Source: Nitrosomonas sp. JL21 (GTDB lineage Bacteria; Pseudomonadota; Gammaproteobacteria; Burkholderiales; Nitrosomonadaceae). From it: DNA of 64,000 bases. Location: NCBI RefSeq assembly GCF_009833095.1, contig NZ_QRCB01000001.1, positions 186,001-250,000 of the forward strand. Reading direction: 5' to 3'. Positions 49,301 to 58,654 of this stretch are shown here, in pieces (position 1 is the first letter of the stretch; every line of letters begins with the position of its first letter). The position numbers were made by a program, and so were the translations under genes. Below the pieces are notes generated by a model, which was not told the DNA's origin, did not search any database, and was given only the letters and a program-made list of their open reading frames with translations.

Positions 49301-49839
49301 TCGATGCGGTACGGCAGCGGGCTGCCCATCGGGAACAGATCGATCAGGCCGCCGCGCACGCTATATTCGCCTGGAGAAAACACCTGTGTTACATGCGAAT
49401 AGCCCGCCAGGGTCAATTGACTGCGCAATCCCGCCAGATCCAACAATTCGCCTGTCTTAAGGAAAAATGTATGCGCCGCGAGATATTCGCGCGGCAGCAT
49501 GCGGTAGAGCGCCGTGGTCAACGGCGCGATCAATACGTCACACGCGCCATTCATGACCTGATACAAAGTGGCCAATCGCTCCGACACCAGATCGTGATGC
49601 GGCGAAAACGTGTCGTACGGCAAGGTTTCCCAGTCGGGTAACAGATGTACCTTCAGTTCCGGCGCAAAATAGGGGATCTCTTCCAACAGACGTTGCGCAT
49701 CGAGCGCATTCGCGGTAATGACGGTGATGGGCTTGGCTTGCTGTCCCAGTTGGGCAAGAAATAATGCATCACTGGAACCTGCAAAGTTTCCATGACGCAA
49801 CACGGTTCCGGGAGTGGGTATCGTAAGGTTTCGCTGCAT
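46381..49839 (-). CDS. mfd: Transcription-repair coupling factor Mfd
   Basis: 1152-residue translocase that removes stalled RNA polymerase at DNA lesions and recruits UvrA. The N-terminal UvrB-like region (VFSPGEYSVRGGLIDLFP near 153) is followed by the RNA polymerase-interacting CarD-like domain (DPVVHEQHGIGRYLGL near 485), a RecG-like helicase with GDVGFGKTEVALRA and IIDEEHRFGVRQKEQ, and the C-terminal TRCF domain. Length matches the E. coli protein (1148). It is a lone gene here. Confidence 0.97.
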   Translation of the reverse strand: MQRNLTIPTPGTVLRHGNFAGSSDALFLAQLGQQAKPITVITANALDAQRLLEEIPYFAPELKVHLLPDWETLPYDTFSPHHDLVSERLATLYQVMNGACDVLIAPLTTALYRMLPREYLAAHTFFLKTGELLDLAGLRSQLTLAGYSHVTQVFSPGEYSVRGGLIDLFPMGSPLPYRIDLLDNEIDTIRTFDVDTQRSIYPVKEIRLLPAREFPLDEAGRTTFRGKFREKFEGDPTKKQIYKDISKGLTPAGIEYYLPLFFDQTATVFDYLPDNTVLCLHHDVRPVIDEFWRDTQSRYQLLRGDMERPLLPPTELFLTSDGFFGQLKPYARIEILPAAQESKLAAPKHTHTLPSVQVNRHAENPLEKLAAFTAEFSLAGGRILLLAESLGRRELIAEYLHQYGLRPTICEDYAAFLSSTQFFMLGVAPLYTGFVDDADRFAVITESELYATHVHGRRERESRKSATSTDNILRDLSEIKPGDPVVHEQHGIGRYLGLVSMDVGEGEPGELSEFLSLEYEGGDKLYVPVSQLYLIGRYSGAASESAPLHKLGSSQWDKAKRKAMQQVRDTAAELLNLYAQRAAREGHTFTLQQHDYDAFAEGFGFEETADQAAAIKAVIEDLTSGKPMDRLICGDVGFGKTEVALRAAFIAVADGKQVAVLVPTTLLAEQHFQNFSDRFGLIADQWPVKIAELSRFRSAKEQTQAIEGLARGDIDIIIGTHKLIQKDVHFKNLGLVIIDEEHRFGVRQKEQLKKLRAEVDVLTLTATPIPRTLAMSLEGLRDFSIIATAPQRRLAIRTFVSGFSMGIIREACLRELKRGGQIYFLHNEVSTIQLMQEKLTSLLPEARINIAHGQMPERELEYVMRDFYQQRFNILLCTTIIETGIDIPSANTIIINNAHKFGLAQLHQLRGRVGRSHHQAYAYLLTPPEEALGAQAKKRLEAIQAMEELGSGFYLAMHDLEIRGAGAVLSESQSGEMQEIGFSLYSTMLDTAIQSLKQGKEPDMQHPLGVATEINLHVPALLPEDYCHDIHERLVLYKRMANCNDDDQLDDMQRELIDRFGLLPNPARALLDCHRLRIAAKPLGIIRIDASTDSIQVQFIPNPPIDPLKIIQLIQSSREYSLSGQDRLKIQIKIEDVNQRVMRIKELMQKLG

Positions 49840-50495
49840 AGTTTAGGCAATCCATCCGGCAATCTCGGGGTCATGCGCAGTGAGATGGGTGTAATTCAAA
49901 ACGGCTTATTATAGGCCAGTTTTATGTCATTCATTATTATGCGGTGGCTGGGGTCAGATGTGAGTAATTTGAATTTTAATTGCCGCTGTCTACGCTCTGT
50001 CGCGATTATTCACGCATGGGATATAAGTCCCAAAAATTTATGAGAAAAAAACTCATCAATGGGTGAAATGACTCACTGGATTGAATTGTAATATTGATTA
50101 TCATCGTGGATGTGAAATTTACATGACTAATGGTATTAACGTAATGACTACGAATGTTATTTGCATTGAAGTCGCGCATGCAATTGGTTTATTTGGAACA
50201 AAAGACTCAAAATTTTAAGCCAATAATTAGAAAGCGGAATCAGGAGAGAACCGTTTATGAGAGTAAATTAAGTATTTCGAACCTGATTTCAAGCCGCATG
50301 ACTGGGTAAAGGAGTTTCGACAGCTTCCTGAGTCATGTGTTTCCCACCATCTCCGGCGTCAGTTGAGATGCTGGCGTTTTCATTCCGGGAATTAATTGAT
50401 TTCATTTCAGAATTGGATGAAGCTCATCAATAGGCCTTAAATTTCCATGTTATTTGGTGTTTTAATTCGAACGAAATCACAGTATTCTAAACGCA
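49840..50495. other. 650-bp gap with possible structured RNA
   Basis: AT-rich, no gene. Near 50243 a good AGGAGAG ribosome site precedes only ATG-AGA-GTA-AAT-TAA. At 50297-50337 CATGACT pairs with AGTCATG around a purine-rich interior, and at 50348-50370 CATCTC pairs with GAGATG; a T4 run follows at 50377. The fold could be a leader element of the TPR gene 120 bp further on, or the remains of a lost gene. It does not match any riboswitch class I can recall. Confidence 0.35.
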
Positions 50496-51386
50496 ATGAC
50501 CAACAACGATGGCCGTTCAGAGCGGCTTCTCGGAATGCTGATGGATTGCGCGATGAATGCTTTGATGAAATCGAACCTGCAAAAACTGGAAGGGCAGTTT
50601 ATTCATTTGTTATCGCAACTGATCGCGGTTGCTTGCCTGACAGTGCCGCTGGCTGGGCAAGATGCGTCGGCGACATTATTGACGCCCGAGAATCAGCAGA
50701 AAATTGAACTGGCGGTTTGGAAATACGCCATTGACCGGCCGTTGCTGGTGCAAACCATCGAATGGTTCCGCAATTTGACGCGAGATTCCCGTGAACCGAC
50801 TGCGATTGCCGAGCTTTCTCGTTTGGAATTCATGCGTGCGCAACTCGAGCTGGATAAGAAGCGCCGCATTCAGTTGTTTGAAAATTGTATCAACGTGGCT
50901 GACCAGGCGTTGGCGCTGAACGAGAACGAAGTGCGCGGTTTGTTCTGGAAAGCGGCTGCGATGGGCAAGATGGCGGAAGACAGCGGGGTATTGAATGCAC
51001 TCAGAATGCTGCGGCCGATGGAGAAAATGCTGTTGAATGTGGTCGCGCTCGATGAAAAATACGAAAACGCCGGCGGGCACCGGGCGTTGGGACGCATGTA
51101 TCATAAACTGCCGGGTTTCCCGATCAGCTTCGGCAGTAATCAGAAAGCGCTGAAGCATCTCAAACGCGCGCACGATCTTTTTCCTCAGGATGTGATCACG
51201 CGCGCCTTCTATGCCGAATTGCTGCTTGACGAAGGCAAAATGGATGAAGCCCGCAAACATGCCGATTTCGTGCTGGCGACCCCGATTGCCGAGGAAGATG
51301 CGCGCGAATACGCGGAGTACGTCAATATTGCGTTGGCCGTGATCGAAAAAACAGGTGGCGCGCCGCTGCGGTTGGGCAGCAAGTGA
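50496..51386 (+). CDS. TPR protein resembling the TatT component of TRAP transporters
   Basis: 296 residues. A hydrophobic stretch near 36-55 (LLSQLIAVACLTVPLAG) could be a signal or anchor, suggesting the real start may be an internal Met (MLMDC or MKSNL). The remainder is helical TPR: GLFWKAAAMGKMAED near 147, GGHRALGRMYHKLPGFPISFG near 193 and AFYAELLLDEGKMDEARKHADFVL near 249, which match the TatT family. No TRAP transporter genes lie beside it, so a role as a periplasmic scaffold is only inferred. Confidence 0.7.
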   Translation: MTNNDGRSERLLGMLMDCAMNALMKSNLQKLEGQFIHLLSQLIAVACLTVPLAGQDASATLLTPENQQKIELAVWKYAIDRPLLVQTIEWFRNLTRDSREPTAIAELSRLEFMRAQLELDKKRRIQLFENCINVADQALALNENEVRGLFWKAAAMGKMAEDSGVLNALRMLRPMEKMLLNVVALDEKYENAGGHRALGRMYHKLPGFPISFGSNQKALKHLKRAHDLFPQDVITRAFYAELLLDEGKMDEARKHADFVLATPIAEEDAREYAEYVNIALAVIEKTGGAPLRLGSK

Positions 51387-51501
51387 TTGCTCTACAAAGA
51401 CAATCCAATTACCTGCGTCGGTCTTTATTGATCGATATCATTCATTTTCCCCGTTAATCAGCTAAACTAGCTCATCCATAATTAACGGGTTCACGAGTGT
51501 T

Positions 51502-52101
51502 ATGAACGAAACTGTGATTGATCTGATCCGTCATGGCGAGCCGGTCGGCGGACGCCGCTACCGCGGACATGGGGTCGACGATTCGCTCAGTGAAAAAGGC
51601 TGGTCGCAAATGTGGCATGCAGTGGGAAATTACCATGCCTGGCAGCATATCATCACTTCTCCATTGCAACGTTGCCAGCAATTCGCGCATGCGCTCGGGG
51701 AACGTCATGCCATTCCTGTGACGATCGAACCGCGTTTCAAAGAGGTGGGGTTCGGCGAGTGGGAGGGGTTGAGTCATGACGAGATCAAGATTGGACGCGC
51801 TACGGAATACCAGGCTTTTTTGCAAGATCCGGTCAATTGCCGGCCGCGGGATGCCGAACCGCTCGAAGATTTCATCCAGCGCGTCAATTCGGCGTATGAA
51901 GACATGATCGCGTGCCATTCCAACGGTCATATCCTGATCGTTGCTCACGCTGGCGTCATGCGTGCGCTGATCGCCAAAACCATCCAGGCGCCGTCGGCGG
52001 GCCTGTACCGCATCAAGATCAGCAACGGTGGCGTGACGCGGATTTGTCATACAAAAACCGGCGGGGTGTTGGAATTGCTGAATGGGAAACTATCCAATTG
52101 A
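51502..52101 (+). CDS. Histidine phosphatase family protein
   Basis: 199 residues. The catalytic LIRHGEP (His10) is at 8-14, followed by SPLQRCQQFA, the acid-base GFGEWEG and the second His in VAHAGVMRALI near 152. Length and the GFGEWEG motif resemble alpha-ribazole phosphatase (CobC), but no cobalamin genes are nearby, so the substrate stays open. Confidence 0.85.
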   Translation: MNETVIDLIRHGEPVGGRRYRGHGVDDSLSEKGWSQMWHAVGNYHAWQHIITSPLQRCQQFAHALGERHAIPVTIEPRFKEVGFGEWEGLSHDEIKIGRATEYQAFLQDPVNCRPRDAEPLEDFIQRVNSAYEDMIACHSNGHILIVAHAGVMRALIAKTIQAPSAGLYRIKISNGGVTRICHTKTGGVLELLNGKLSN

Positions 52102-52153
52102 AAAATAAGATATTACTGATCGGATATTTCCCAATTCATACATAACTAATATT

Positions 52154-52663
52154 TTACGGAAATGCCGGGATCTTGGGTTCGGTATGCTCAATTTCTGCTT
52201 GGGGAATATGTTGTTTAATAAGCTCTTCAGTCTCTGCAACTTGATCTGTCGGTACATCGACCAGAATCAGAAATTTACCTTCCTCGATCGCTTTCTCGAA
52301 TTCTTTAATTCGCCTATTGCCAATGCTCATTCCTACCAGACCGCTTACCCATGCACCAAGACCTGCACCAAACAGCGTAGTGCCCAGCAGGATGCCGCCA
52401 GCAAAAACCGCTGAAGCGGGGGGAAGAGCCATAGCAACCAGCCCTGCCAGCATGCCAGTCGTTCCTCCCACGGCAAGACCTTGTTCTACGGCTGGAACGA
52501 AATCGCTTTTTTGTAAAAGATTACCTTCGGGTAAATCTTCGAGCGGAGTGTCGCGTTTTGCAATCACATGAATAGATTTTTCTTCGATTCTAGTTAAGCG
52601 TAATCTTTCAACTACACGTTTAGTCGTATCAATATCGGGACTTAAAAAATAAATTCGACGCAT
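52154..52663 (-). CDS. DUF1269-like membrane protein with glycine-zipper segment
   Basis: 169 residues from ATG 52663, which has a perfect AAGGAG 7 bases upstream. Starts with an alpha/beta domain (MRRIYFLSPDIDTTKRVVERL), then a Gly/Ala-rich hydrophobic stretch (about 65-120) that probably spans the membrane twice, then a second soluble part with LILVDVP and VAETEELIKQH. Similar proteins are called DUF1269 or general stress protein 17M-like. No function known. Confidence 0.75.
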   Translation of the reverse strand: MRRIYFLSPDIDTTKRVVERLRLTRIEEKSIHVIAKRDTPLEDLPEGNLLQKSDFVPAVEQGLAVGGTTGMLAGLVAMALPPASAVFAGGILLGTTLFGAGLGAWVSGLVGMSIGNRRIKEFEKAIEEGKFLILVDVPTDQVAETEELIKQHIPQAEIEHTEPKIPAFP

Positions 52664-52945
52664 GATTTTCTCCTTGCATATGGTCAATCAATAAGACCAA
52701 AAATATCTGCTGGGGCAGAATTAGTATGTACGAAAGCGTACTTAACGCCTTTTGTTGCACCTTGAACCAAGTCTCCCAGGCATTTAACGCAATAGTGCGG
52801 CTGAACGTGCGGGAATTTTAAAAAGAGAAGGTTTGGGTGGTTGTGGAGTATGTGTCATGCGCCATGGCGAGTGTGGCGCTGATTGCTGGGTTTCGGCAGA
52901 GCCGGATTTACGCTCGAGGCAATGCAAATTGCACGGCAGGATGTA

Positions 52946-54205
52946 TCAGACCAGCAGCAATAGCGCCAGCCCAATCCCGGCAGCCGTTGCCAGCATGCCT
53001 GAGATGCAGTGCTTGGCGAGCAGCGTGGTGCCGATGAAGCAGATCAATCCAAGTTTGAAGCCGATATTCGAGAGTATGCCGAGCGAAATGGCGGTTACGG
53101 CCTCGCTGGCTGACAGTTTGCCCATTTCAAATAATCGTAGGCTGGATAAGGTAATGGCGTCGACGTCCGTTAGTCCGGATAGCAGAGCCACGGCATACAG
53201 CCCTTTGCTGCCAGCAGCATCAGACAGCCAAGCGGAAAAGAACAACACGATGCCGTAAATTCCACCAAAAGCGGCTGCTGTGCGGATTTCGGTGGGATTT
53301 TTGATCTCGGGCAGTGCCACTCCGTTGTGATGATTCAGTTGGCGCCACCAATACACGGTAACGGCGGAACCCAGCGCTAAACCGCAACCGAGTACCGGCA
53401 ATAACAACGGTATGATGGTCGGGGATGCGATGGCGCTGACGATGGCAAGGCGAATCAGTACGGTGAGGTTGGCGATCAGGATAACGACTACGGCCAGATG
53501 CGTGAAATCCTGGTTTTCAACGCTACGGCGAGCATAGACCAGCGTTGTCGCGGTGCTCGACACCAACCCGCCCAGCAAGCCCAGGACTGGGCCGTGTGGA
53601 TGCCCGAGCAGTTGCAGTGCTACATACCCGGCCAGGCTGACGCCGGAAATCAATACCACCATCAGCCAGATCTGGTATGGATTGATGGCATCATACGGGC
53701 CGAAGTTCTGATCCGGCAATACCGGCAGAATGATAAACGTGAGCACGGCGAACTGCAGCATCGAAATTAGATCGCGCCGGCTCAATTTCTGGGTAATGCC
53801 ATGCAATTCGGCTTTGAAATACAGTAATACCGTGGTGATGATCGCCAGCATGATGGCCAGCGTTTCGTTGTGATACCAGACCGCCGCGCCCAGCCCATAG
53901 CAGATGAGCAGCGCAACCACCGTCGTCGTGCCCGGATCAGCATTGTCGTCCTTGACCCGCAAATATGTGGCGATGATCATTGCGCCGATCACCAGCAATC
54001 CACCGAGCAGCAGCCACGGCGAGGTTTTTTCGGACAGCATCGCGGCGAGGGTGCCAAACAACGCAACCAATGCGAATGTTCTCAATCCGGCGCGGGAGCC
54101 GGGACTGCGCTCGCGCTCCAATCCGATCAGCAGTCCGATGGCCAGGCTGGTCAGGAAATGCGGCAATGCCGACAATTCCCCATTCAACGTGAATTCAGGA
54201 GGCAT
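52946..54205 (-). CDS. MgtC/SapB-family membrane protein (DUF4010)
   Basis: 419 residues from ATG 54205, with about 12 hydrophobic helices. The N-terminal LTSLAIGLLIGLERER and GLRTFALVALFGTLAA motifs are those of MgtC/SapB; the C-terminal half is the DUF4010 domain (GLVSSTATTLVYARRS, LSGLTDVDAITLS). Distant relatives help cells under magnesium limitation; this longer form has no assigned function. The start overlaps the recJ end by 11 bp on the same strand. Confidence 0.85.
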   Translation of the reverse strand: MPPEFTLNGELSALPHFLTSLAIGLLIGLERERSPGSRAGLRTFALVALFGTLAAMLSEKTSPWLLLGGLLVIGAMIIATYLRVKDDNADPGTTTVVALLICYGLGAAVWYHNETLAIMLAIITTVLLYFKAELHGITQKLSRRDLISMLQFAVLTFIILPVLPDQNFGPYDAINPYQIWLMVVLISGVSLAGYVALQLLGHPHGPVLGLLGGLVSSTATTLVYARRSVENQDFTHLAVVVILIANLTVLIRLAIVSAIASPTIIPLLLPVLGCGLALGSAVTVYWWRQLNHHNGVALPEIKNPTEIRTAAAFGGIYGIVLFFSAWLSDAAGSKGLYAVALLSGLTDVDAITLSSLRLFEMGKLSASEAVTAISLGILSNIGFKLGLICFIGTTLLAKHCISGMLATAAGIGLALLLLV

Positions 54206-55961
54206 GGCCGACGATCGGTTGTTCGGCATCAGACCAGTGCTCAAGCAGCAATTGCAATGTCGTTTTGCCATTGAATTCGTTGACCTGCAGGCGATATACC
54301 GCGTCGATCAGGCCGGGCAATGGGCCACTCTGGAAGAACAGAATGGCGTCATAAAACGGTTCGGCTTGGGACATTTCGCCCGGCGCGGCTCGCTTCCGCA
54401 ATTTCAGTTTGAGGTGTTTTTCGCCGACGATGCGCTGGCTTTCGACCAGAAATTGTGCCGAGAAAGTTGGTTGTGGGAAACCTTGACCCCAGACTTGCCG
54501 TGCGAGATATTCCGCCAATTCCATCGTGATTTCCGACAACTCCAGATCGCCATCGGTCTCGATGACGCGCGTCAGATGCGCGGGCGTCAACAGCGATTGC
54601 GCGACCTGCTCGAATACCTGGCAGAATTGTTTGTAATCACGGGCGCGGATGGTCAATCCTGCGGCAGCGGCATGGCCGCCAAATTTGAGGATCAGTTCCG
54701 GATGGCGCTTGGCGACCAGATCGAGTGCATCGCGCAAATGAAATCCGTTGATCGACCGCCCGGAGCCTTTCAGTTCGTCCGGATTGCCGGCGGCGAAAAT
54801 GATCACGGGGCGGTGGTATCTATCCTTGATGCGCGACGCGAGTATGCCGATCACGCCTTGATGCCAGTCGGGATCGAACAGGCAAATGCTGTAGGCTTGC
54901 TGGAGTTCGGGTTGCTGACAGTCGAGCATCGCATCGAGCTTGTCCAGAGCGTTTTCTTGCATTGTCGATTCAATTTCACGGCGCTGGCGATTCAATTCAT
55001 CGAGCTGCCGGGCGCATTCCGCGGCGTAGGCGTCATCATCGGTCAGCAGGCAGTCGATGCCGAGCGACATGTCATCCAGGCGCCCGGCGGCATTCAAACG
55101 CGGCCCGAGTATGAAGCCGAGCTCATACGTCGAAATTTGCTGATAATCGCGCCGCGCGATCTGCAATAACGCATGGATTCCGGCGCAGCAGCGTCCTTTG
55201 CGAATGCGCTGCAAGCCTTGCTGCACCAGGATACGGTTATTGTTATCGAGTTTGACCACGTCCGCGACGGTGCCGAGCGCCACCAAGTCGAGAAAACTGG
55301 CGAGGTTCGGTTCGGGGATAGTGGCGAAAGCGCCGCGCTGGCGTAATTCCGCCCGCAATGCCAGCATCAGATAAAAAATAACGCCGACCCCGGCGATGCT
55401 TTTGCTCGGGAATGAACAACCCGGCTGGTTGGGATTGATGATGGCCGTGGCAGCGGGCAAGGTATCGCCGGGCAAATGATGATCGGTGATCAACACTTCC
55501 ATGCCTAAGCGGTTGGCTTCCGCGACACCATCGACGCTGGCAATGCCGTTGTCGACCGTGATCAGAATGTCGGGGTTTTGGGTCGCATGCGCCAGTTGCA
55601 CGATTTCGGGTGTCAGGCCATAGCCGAATTCAAACCGGTTCGGCACTAGATAATCGACCTGCGCGCCCAGCTTGCGCAAAATGCGCACACCCACCGCGCA
55701 TGCCGTGGCGCCATCCGAATCATAGTCGGCCACGATCAGCAGGCGTTTTTGGGCGGCGATGGCATCGGCCAGCAAAGATGCCATCACTGTGCAGTTTTTC
55801 AACTGCTCGAACGGGATCAGATGGGTCAATTCGGTTTCGAGCTGACCGGTATCCGCGATGCCGCGCGCTGCATAGATGCGTGCCAGCACCGGCGGCAATC
55901 CGCAGTCGCTCAACGCCTGAAATGTCTGCGCGTCATAGGAACGCGGGGTAATCTTGGGCAT
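54195..55961 (-). CDS. recJ: Single-stranded DNA exonuclease RecJ
   Basis: 588-residue 5'-3' exonuclease of the DHH family used in recombination and mismatch repair. Metal motifs: VADYDSDGATA near 78, ITVDNGIA near 134, the DHH in LITDHHLPG near 158 and GTVADVV near 228. The DHHA1 nucleic-acid motif LKFGGHAAAAGLTI is near 420. Slightly longer than E. coli RecJ (577). It continues the minus-strand run after corC (46 bp). Confidence 0.96.
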   Translation of the reverse strand: MPKITPRSYDAQTFQALSDCGLPPVLARIYAARGIADTGQLETELTHLIPFEQLKNCTVMASLLADAIAAQKRLLIVADYDSDGATACAVGVRILRKLGAQVDYLVPNRFEFGYGLTPEIVQLAHATQNPDILITVDNGIASVDGVAEANRLGMEVLITDHHLPGDTLPAATAIINPNQPGCSFPSKSIAGVGVIFYLMLALRAELRQRGAFATIPEPNLASFLDLVALGTVADVVKLDNNNRILVQQGLQRIRKGRCCAGIHALLQIARRDYQQISTYELGFILGPRLNAAGRLDDMSLGIDCLLTDDDAYAAECARQLDELNRQRREIESTMQENALDKLDAMLDCQQPELQQAYSICLFDPDWHQGVIGILASRIKDRYHRPVIIFAAGNPDELKGSGRSINGFHLRDALDLVAKRHPELILKFGGHAAAAGLTIRARDYKQFCQVFEQVAQSLLTPAHLTRVIETDGDLELSEITMELAEYLARQVWGQGFPQPTFSAQFLVESQRIVGEKHLKLKLRKRAAPGEMSQAEPFYDAILFFQSGPLPGLIDAVYRLQVNEFNGKTTLQLLLEHWSDAEQPIVGHAS

Positions 55962-56006
55962 GGGCCGAATAGTACTGCGATTGATCGTGGAGTGCGAGCA
56001 GATGAA

Positions 56007-56855
56007 TCATTCCGTGACAGGTTCTGGCGCTGCGGCGAGTTTTTCGACCTTGAGCATGTGCAGGCGGCGGCTATCGGCGCGCTGAATGGTGAATTTGAAA
56101 TGATCGATCACCACCGATTCATCGCGTTTCGGCAAACGGCCGAATTTGTTGAGTACCAGGCCGCCGATGGTGTCGTAATCGTCATCCGGGAAATGCGCTC
56201 CGAAGGTTTCGTTGAATCCGTCGATCTCGGTGATGGCTTTCACGCGATAGGTGCCATCTCCTTGCATGACAATATTGTCTTCTTCTTCATCGAAGTCGTA
56301 TTCGTCCTCGATGTCGCCGACGATCTGCTCCAGCACGTCCTCGATCGTCACCAGGCCGGCGACGCCGCCGTATTCGTTCACGACGATGGCCATATGATTG
56401 CGGTTGCTGCGGAAATCCTTCAGCAGTACATTCAATCGCTTTGCTTCGGGGATGAACACTGCCGGACGCAGCATGTCGCGGATATTGAATTCTTCGGGAT
56501 CGGCATAATACCTCAACAGATCCTTTGCGAGCAGGATACCGATGATGTCATCCTCCGAGCCTTCAATGACCGGAAAGCGCGAATGCGCGGCTTCAATGAC
56601 GAAGGGAATGAATTTTTCGGGTTTTTCGCTGATGTCGACGACATCCATTTGCGAGCGTGGCACCATGATGTCGCGGGCCTGCATTTCCGAGACTTGCATG
56701 ACGCCTTCGATCATGCTGAGCGCGTCTGAATCGAGCAGATTCCGCTCGAAGGCGGAATGTAATACGGTGATGAGTTGTTCGCGGTCTTCCGGTTCGCGGA
56801 TCAGTAAAGCGCTGAGCCGTTCTAACCAGCCGCCTTTGGGTGATGGGTCATCCAT
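56007..56855 (-). CDS. corC: CorC/HlyC-family CBS-domain protein
   Basis: 282 residues: N-terminal linker, two CBS domains (about 68-190; VPRSQMDVVDI and GGVAGLVTIEDVLEQIVGDI) and the CorC_HlyC domain (about 205-280). This is the short form without the DUF21 membrane domain, annotated as a magnesium/cobalt efflux accessory. It belongs to the conserved phoH-ybeY-corC cluster, 96 bp after ybeY. Confidence 0.93.
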   Translation of the reverse strand: MDDPSPKGGWLERLSALLIREPEDREQLITVLHSAFERNLLDSDALSMIEGVMQVSEMQARDIMVPRSQMDVVDISEKPEKFIPFVIEAAHSRFPVIEGSEDDIIGILLAKDLLRYYADPEEFNIRDMLRPAVFIPEAKRLNVLLKDFRSNRNHMAIVVNEYGGVAGLVTIEDVLEQIVGDIEDEYDFDEEEDNIVMQGDGTYRVKAITEIDGFNETFGAHFPDDDYDTIGGLVLNKFGRLPKRDESVVIDHFKFTIQRADSRRLHMLKVEKLAAAPEPVTE

Positions 56856-56951
56856 AATGGTGTGAGTGTCGTTTCGATAGTCTCAAAAAACAGTTCATGA
56901 GCAAATCCGTGAATACAGGTTTGTGTTGCGCTTATCGCCGTGAGTTCGCAT

Positions 56952-57371
56952 TTATCGCTCGTTATACGGATCATCATAACCCAACCGCGCCAGAATCTGC
57001 GTTTCCAGGTGCTCCATCTGCACGGCGTCAGCCTCTTCAATATGGTCATATCCTTGCAGATGCAGGACGCCATGCACGGTCAGATGCGCATAATGCGCCA
57101 GCAACGGTTTTTGCTGCGCTTGCGCTTCCTGGCTGATGACCGGTGCGCACAGCACGATGTCGCCGGTCAATGGCTGAGTGTCGTCATACACGAATGTCAG
57201 CACATTGGTGGCGTAATCCTTCTGGCGAAATTGCCGGTTCAACTCTCGGCCTTCGGCATCATCCACCAGCCGCAATACGATTTCCGTATCCTGCGTCAGC
57301 GCAGCCTTCACCCAGCGGCGAAATTGCGGTCGTGTCGGAATCTCGGAATGGGTTGTCGCATATTGCACCAT
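56952..57371 (-). CDS. ybeY: Endoribonuclease YbeY (16S rRNA maturation)
   Basis: 139 residues from ATG 57371. The zinc motif HGVLHLQGYDH (three His) near 101-111 and RELNRQFRQKDYATNVLTF near 43 define the family. YbeY processes the 16S rRNA 3' end and takes part in ribosome quality control. A TTG start at 57398 would add nine residues but neither start has a strong ribosome site. phoH ends 33 bp upstream. Confidence 0.95.
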   Translation of the reverse strand: MVQYATTHSEIPTRPQFRRWVKAALTQDTEIVLRLVDDAEGRELNRQFRQKDYATNVLTFVYDDTQPLTGDIVLCAPVISQEAQAQQKPLLAHYAHLTVHGVLHLQGYDHIEEADAVQMEHLETQILARLGYDDPYNER

Positions 57372-57404
57372 GAGTTTGAGTGATTTGTCCGTGCGCAAGG
57401 TCGA

Positions 57405-58406
57405 TCAGGATTCCGGATTGAGTTTGTCGTGTTTATCGTATGCATCGACGATGCGCTGCACCAGCGGGTGCCGGACGACATCTTCCGACTTGAATCGGCT
57501 GAAGGCAATGCCGCGAATATCCTTGAGCACCTGCTGCGCTTCGATCAGTCCGCTCTTTTGATGCTTGGGCAGATCGATTTGCGTGACATCGCCGGTGATG
57601 ACGGCTTTCGAACCCAAACCGATCCGTGTCAGAAACATTTTCATTTGTTCCGGCGTCGTGTTCTGCGCTTCATCCAGGATGATGAAGGACTTATTGAGCG
57701 TGCGTCCGCGCATGAAAGCCAGTGGTGCGATTTCGATGGTGTTGCGTTCAAATTGCTTACTGGTTTTATCAAAGCCCATTAAATCATACAGCGCGTCATA
57801 CAGCGGGCGTAGATAAGGATCGACCTTCTGGGTCATATCCCCGGGCAGAAACCCCAGCCGCTCACCGGCTTCCACTGCCGGGCGCACCAGAATCAGGCGT
57901 GACACCAGATCGCGTTCCAGCGCATCGACAGCGCTGGCTACCGCCAGATAGGTTTTGCCAGTGCCAGCCGGGCCAATCGCGAACGTAATGTCGTGTTCCT
58001 GGATATGCTGCAAATACTCAGTCTGACGCGGGGTGCGGCCATATAGATTGGTGCGGCGCGTCAGCAGTACCGGCGCTTCCGGGCGTTTGGCGGTTGGCGT
58101 TGTATCAGGATCGCCATCATTTGCCAGCGCCTGATTGTGCGGATTGAGCATTTCGATCAAACCGAGCTGGACTTGCTCCAGGCTCAGATGGTGTTGCGCT
58201 TGATCATAAAAACGGCGCAGCACTCTCACAGCCAATTGGGTTTTATCGGATTGGCCGGCAAAGCTGAAATGCTCGCCACGTCGTGAAATGGTGACATCCA
58301 GCGCTGTCCCGATCTGCTTCAGATTCTCATCCAGCGCACCGCATAGATTCGCCAGTCGCTGGTTATCAGTGGGGGTAAATGAAATTTCGATGGGTTTGGA
58401 TTTCAA
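57405..58406 (-). CDS. phoH: PhoH family ATPase
   Basis: 333 residues. An N-terminal KH-like region is followed by a PhoH P-loop domain: Walker A GPAGTGKTYLAVA near 148, RPAVEAGERLGFLPGD near 182 and the DEAQNTT Walker B near 248. PhoH-like proteins are RNA-associated ATPases and in bacteria are nearly always encoded beside ybeY, as here. Confidence 0.95.
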   Translation of the reverse strand: MKSKPIEISFTPTDNQRLANLCGALDENLKQIGTALDVTISRRGEHFSFAGQSDKTQLAVRVLRRFYDQAQHHLSLEQVQLGLIEMLNPHNQALANDGDPDTTPTAKRPEAPVLLTRRTNLYGRTPRQTEYLQHIQEHDITFAIGPAGTGKTYLAVASAVDALERDLVSRLILVRPAVEAGERLGFLPGDMTQKVDPYLRPLYDALYDLMGFDKTSKQFERNTIEIAPLAFMRGRTLNKSFIILDEAQNTTPEQMKMFLTRIGLGSKAVITGDVTQIDLPKHQKSGLIEAQQVLKDIRGIAFSRFKSEDVVRHPLVQRIVDAYDKHDKLNPES

Positions 58407-58654
58407 GGGTGCGTGATACGATTACGATAAAAGAATTTTCTCAGTGGTTGGCCTACTTTGCAAGCACAACCTCATGTGGATGCCTGCCAAGAAGCTCTGA
58501 CAAGGGCAGCGAGCGACGACTCGGCAAGGCGGAATCGATTGAGCAAGCGCAGTTTGTAACGGAGTGAGCGGACACGCTGAGTCTGATGTCAAGCAGCATG
58601 GCCGAGCACAGTAGTTTTTGGAACTTCTTTAAGCATTTGATGCATTTGATGACG

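Noticed and set aside
53904-55169. 421-codon plus-strand frame
   Set aside because: Lies antisense to the well-conserved recJ and MgtC-family genes; composition is that of a reverse-strand shadow.
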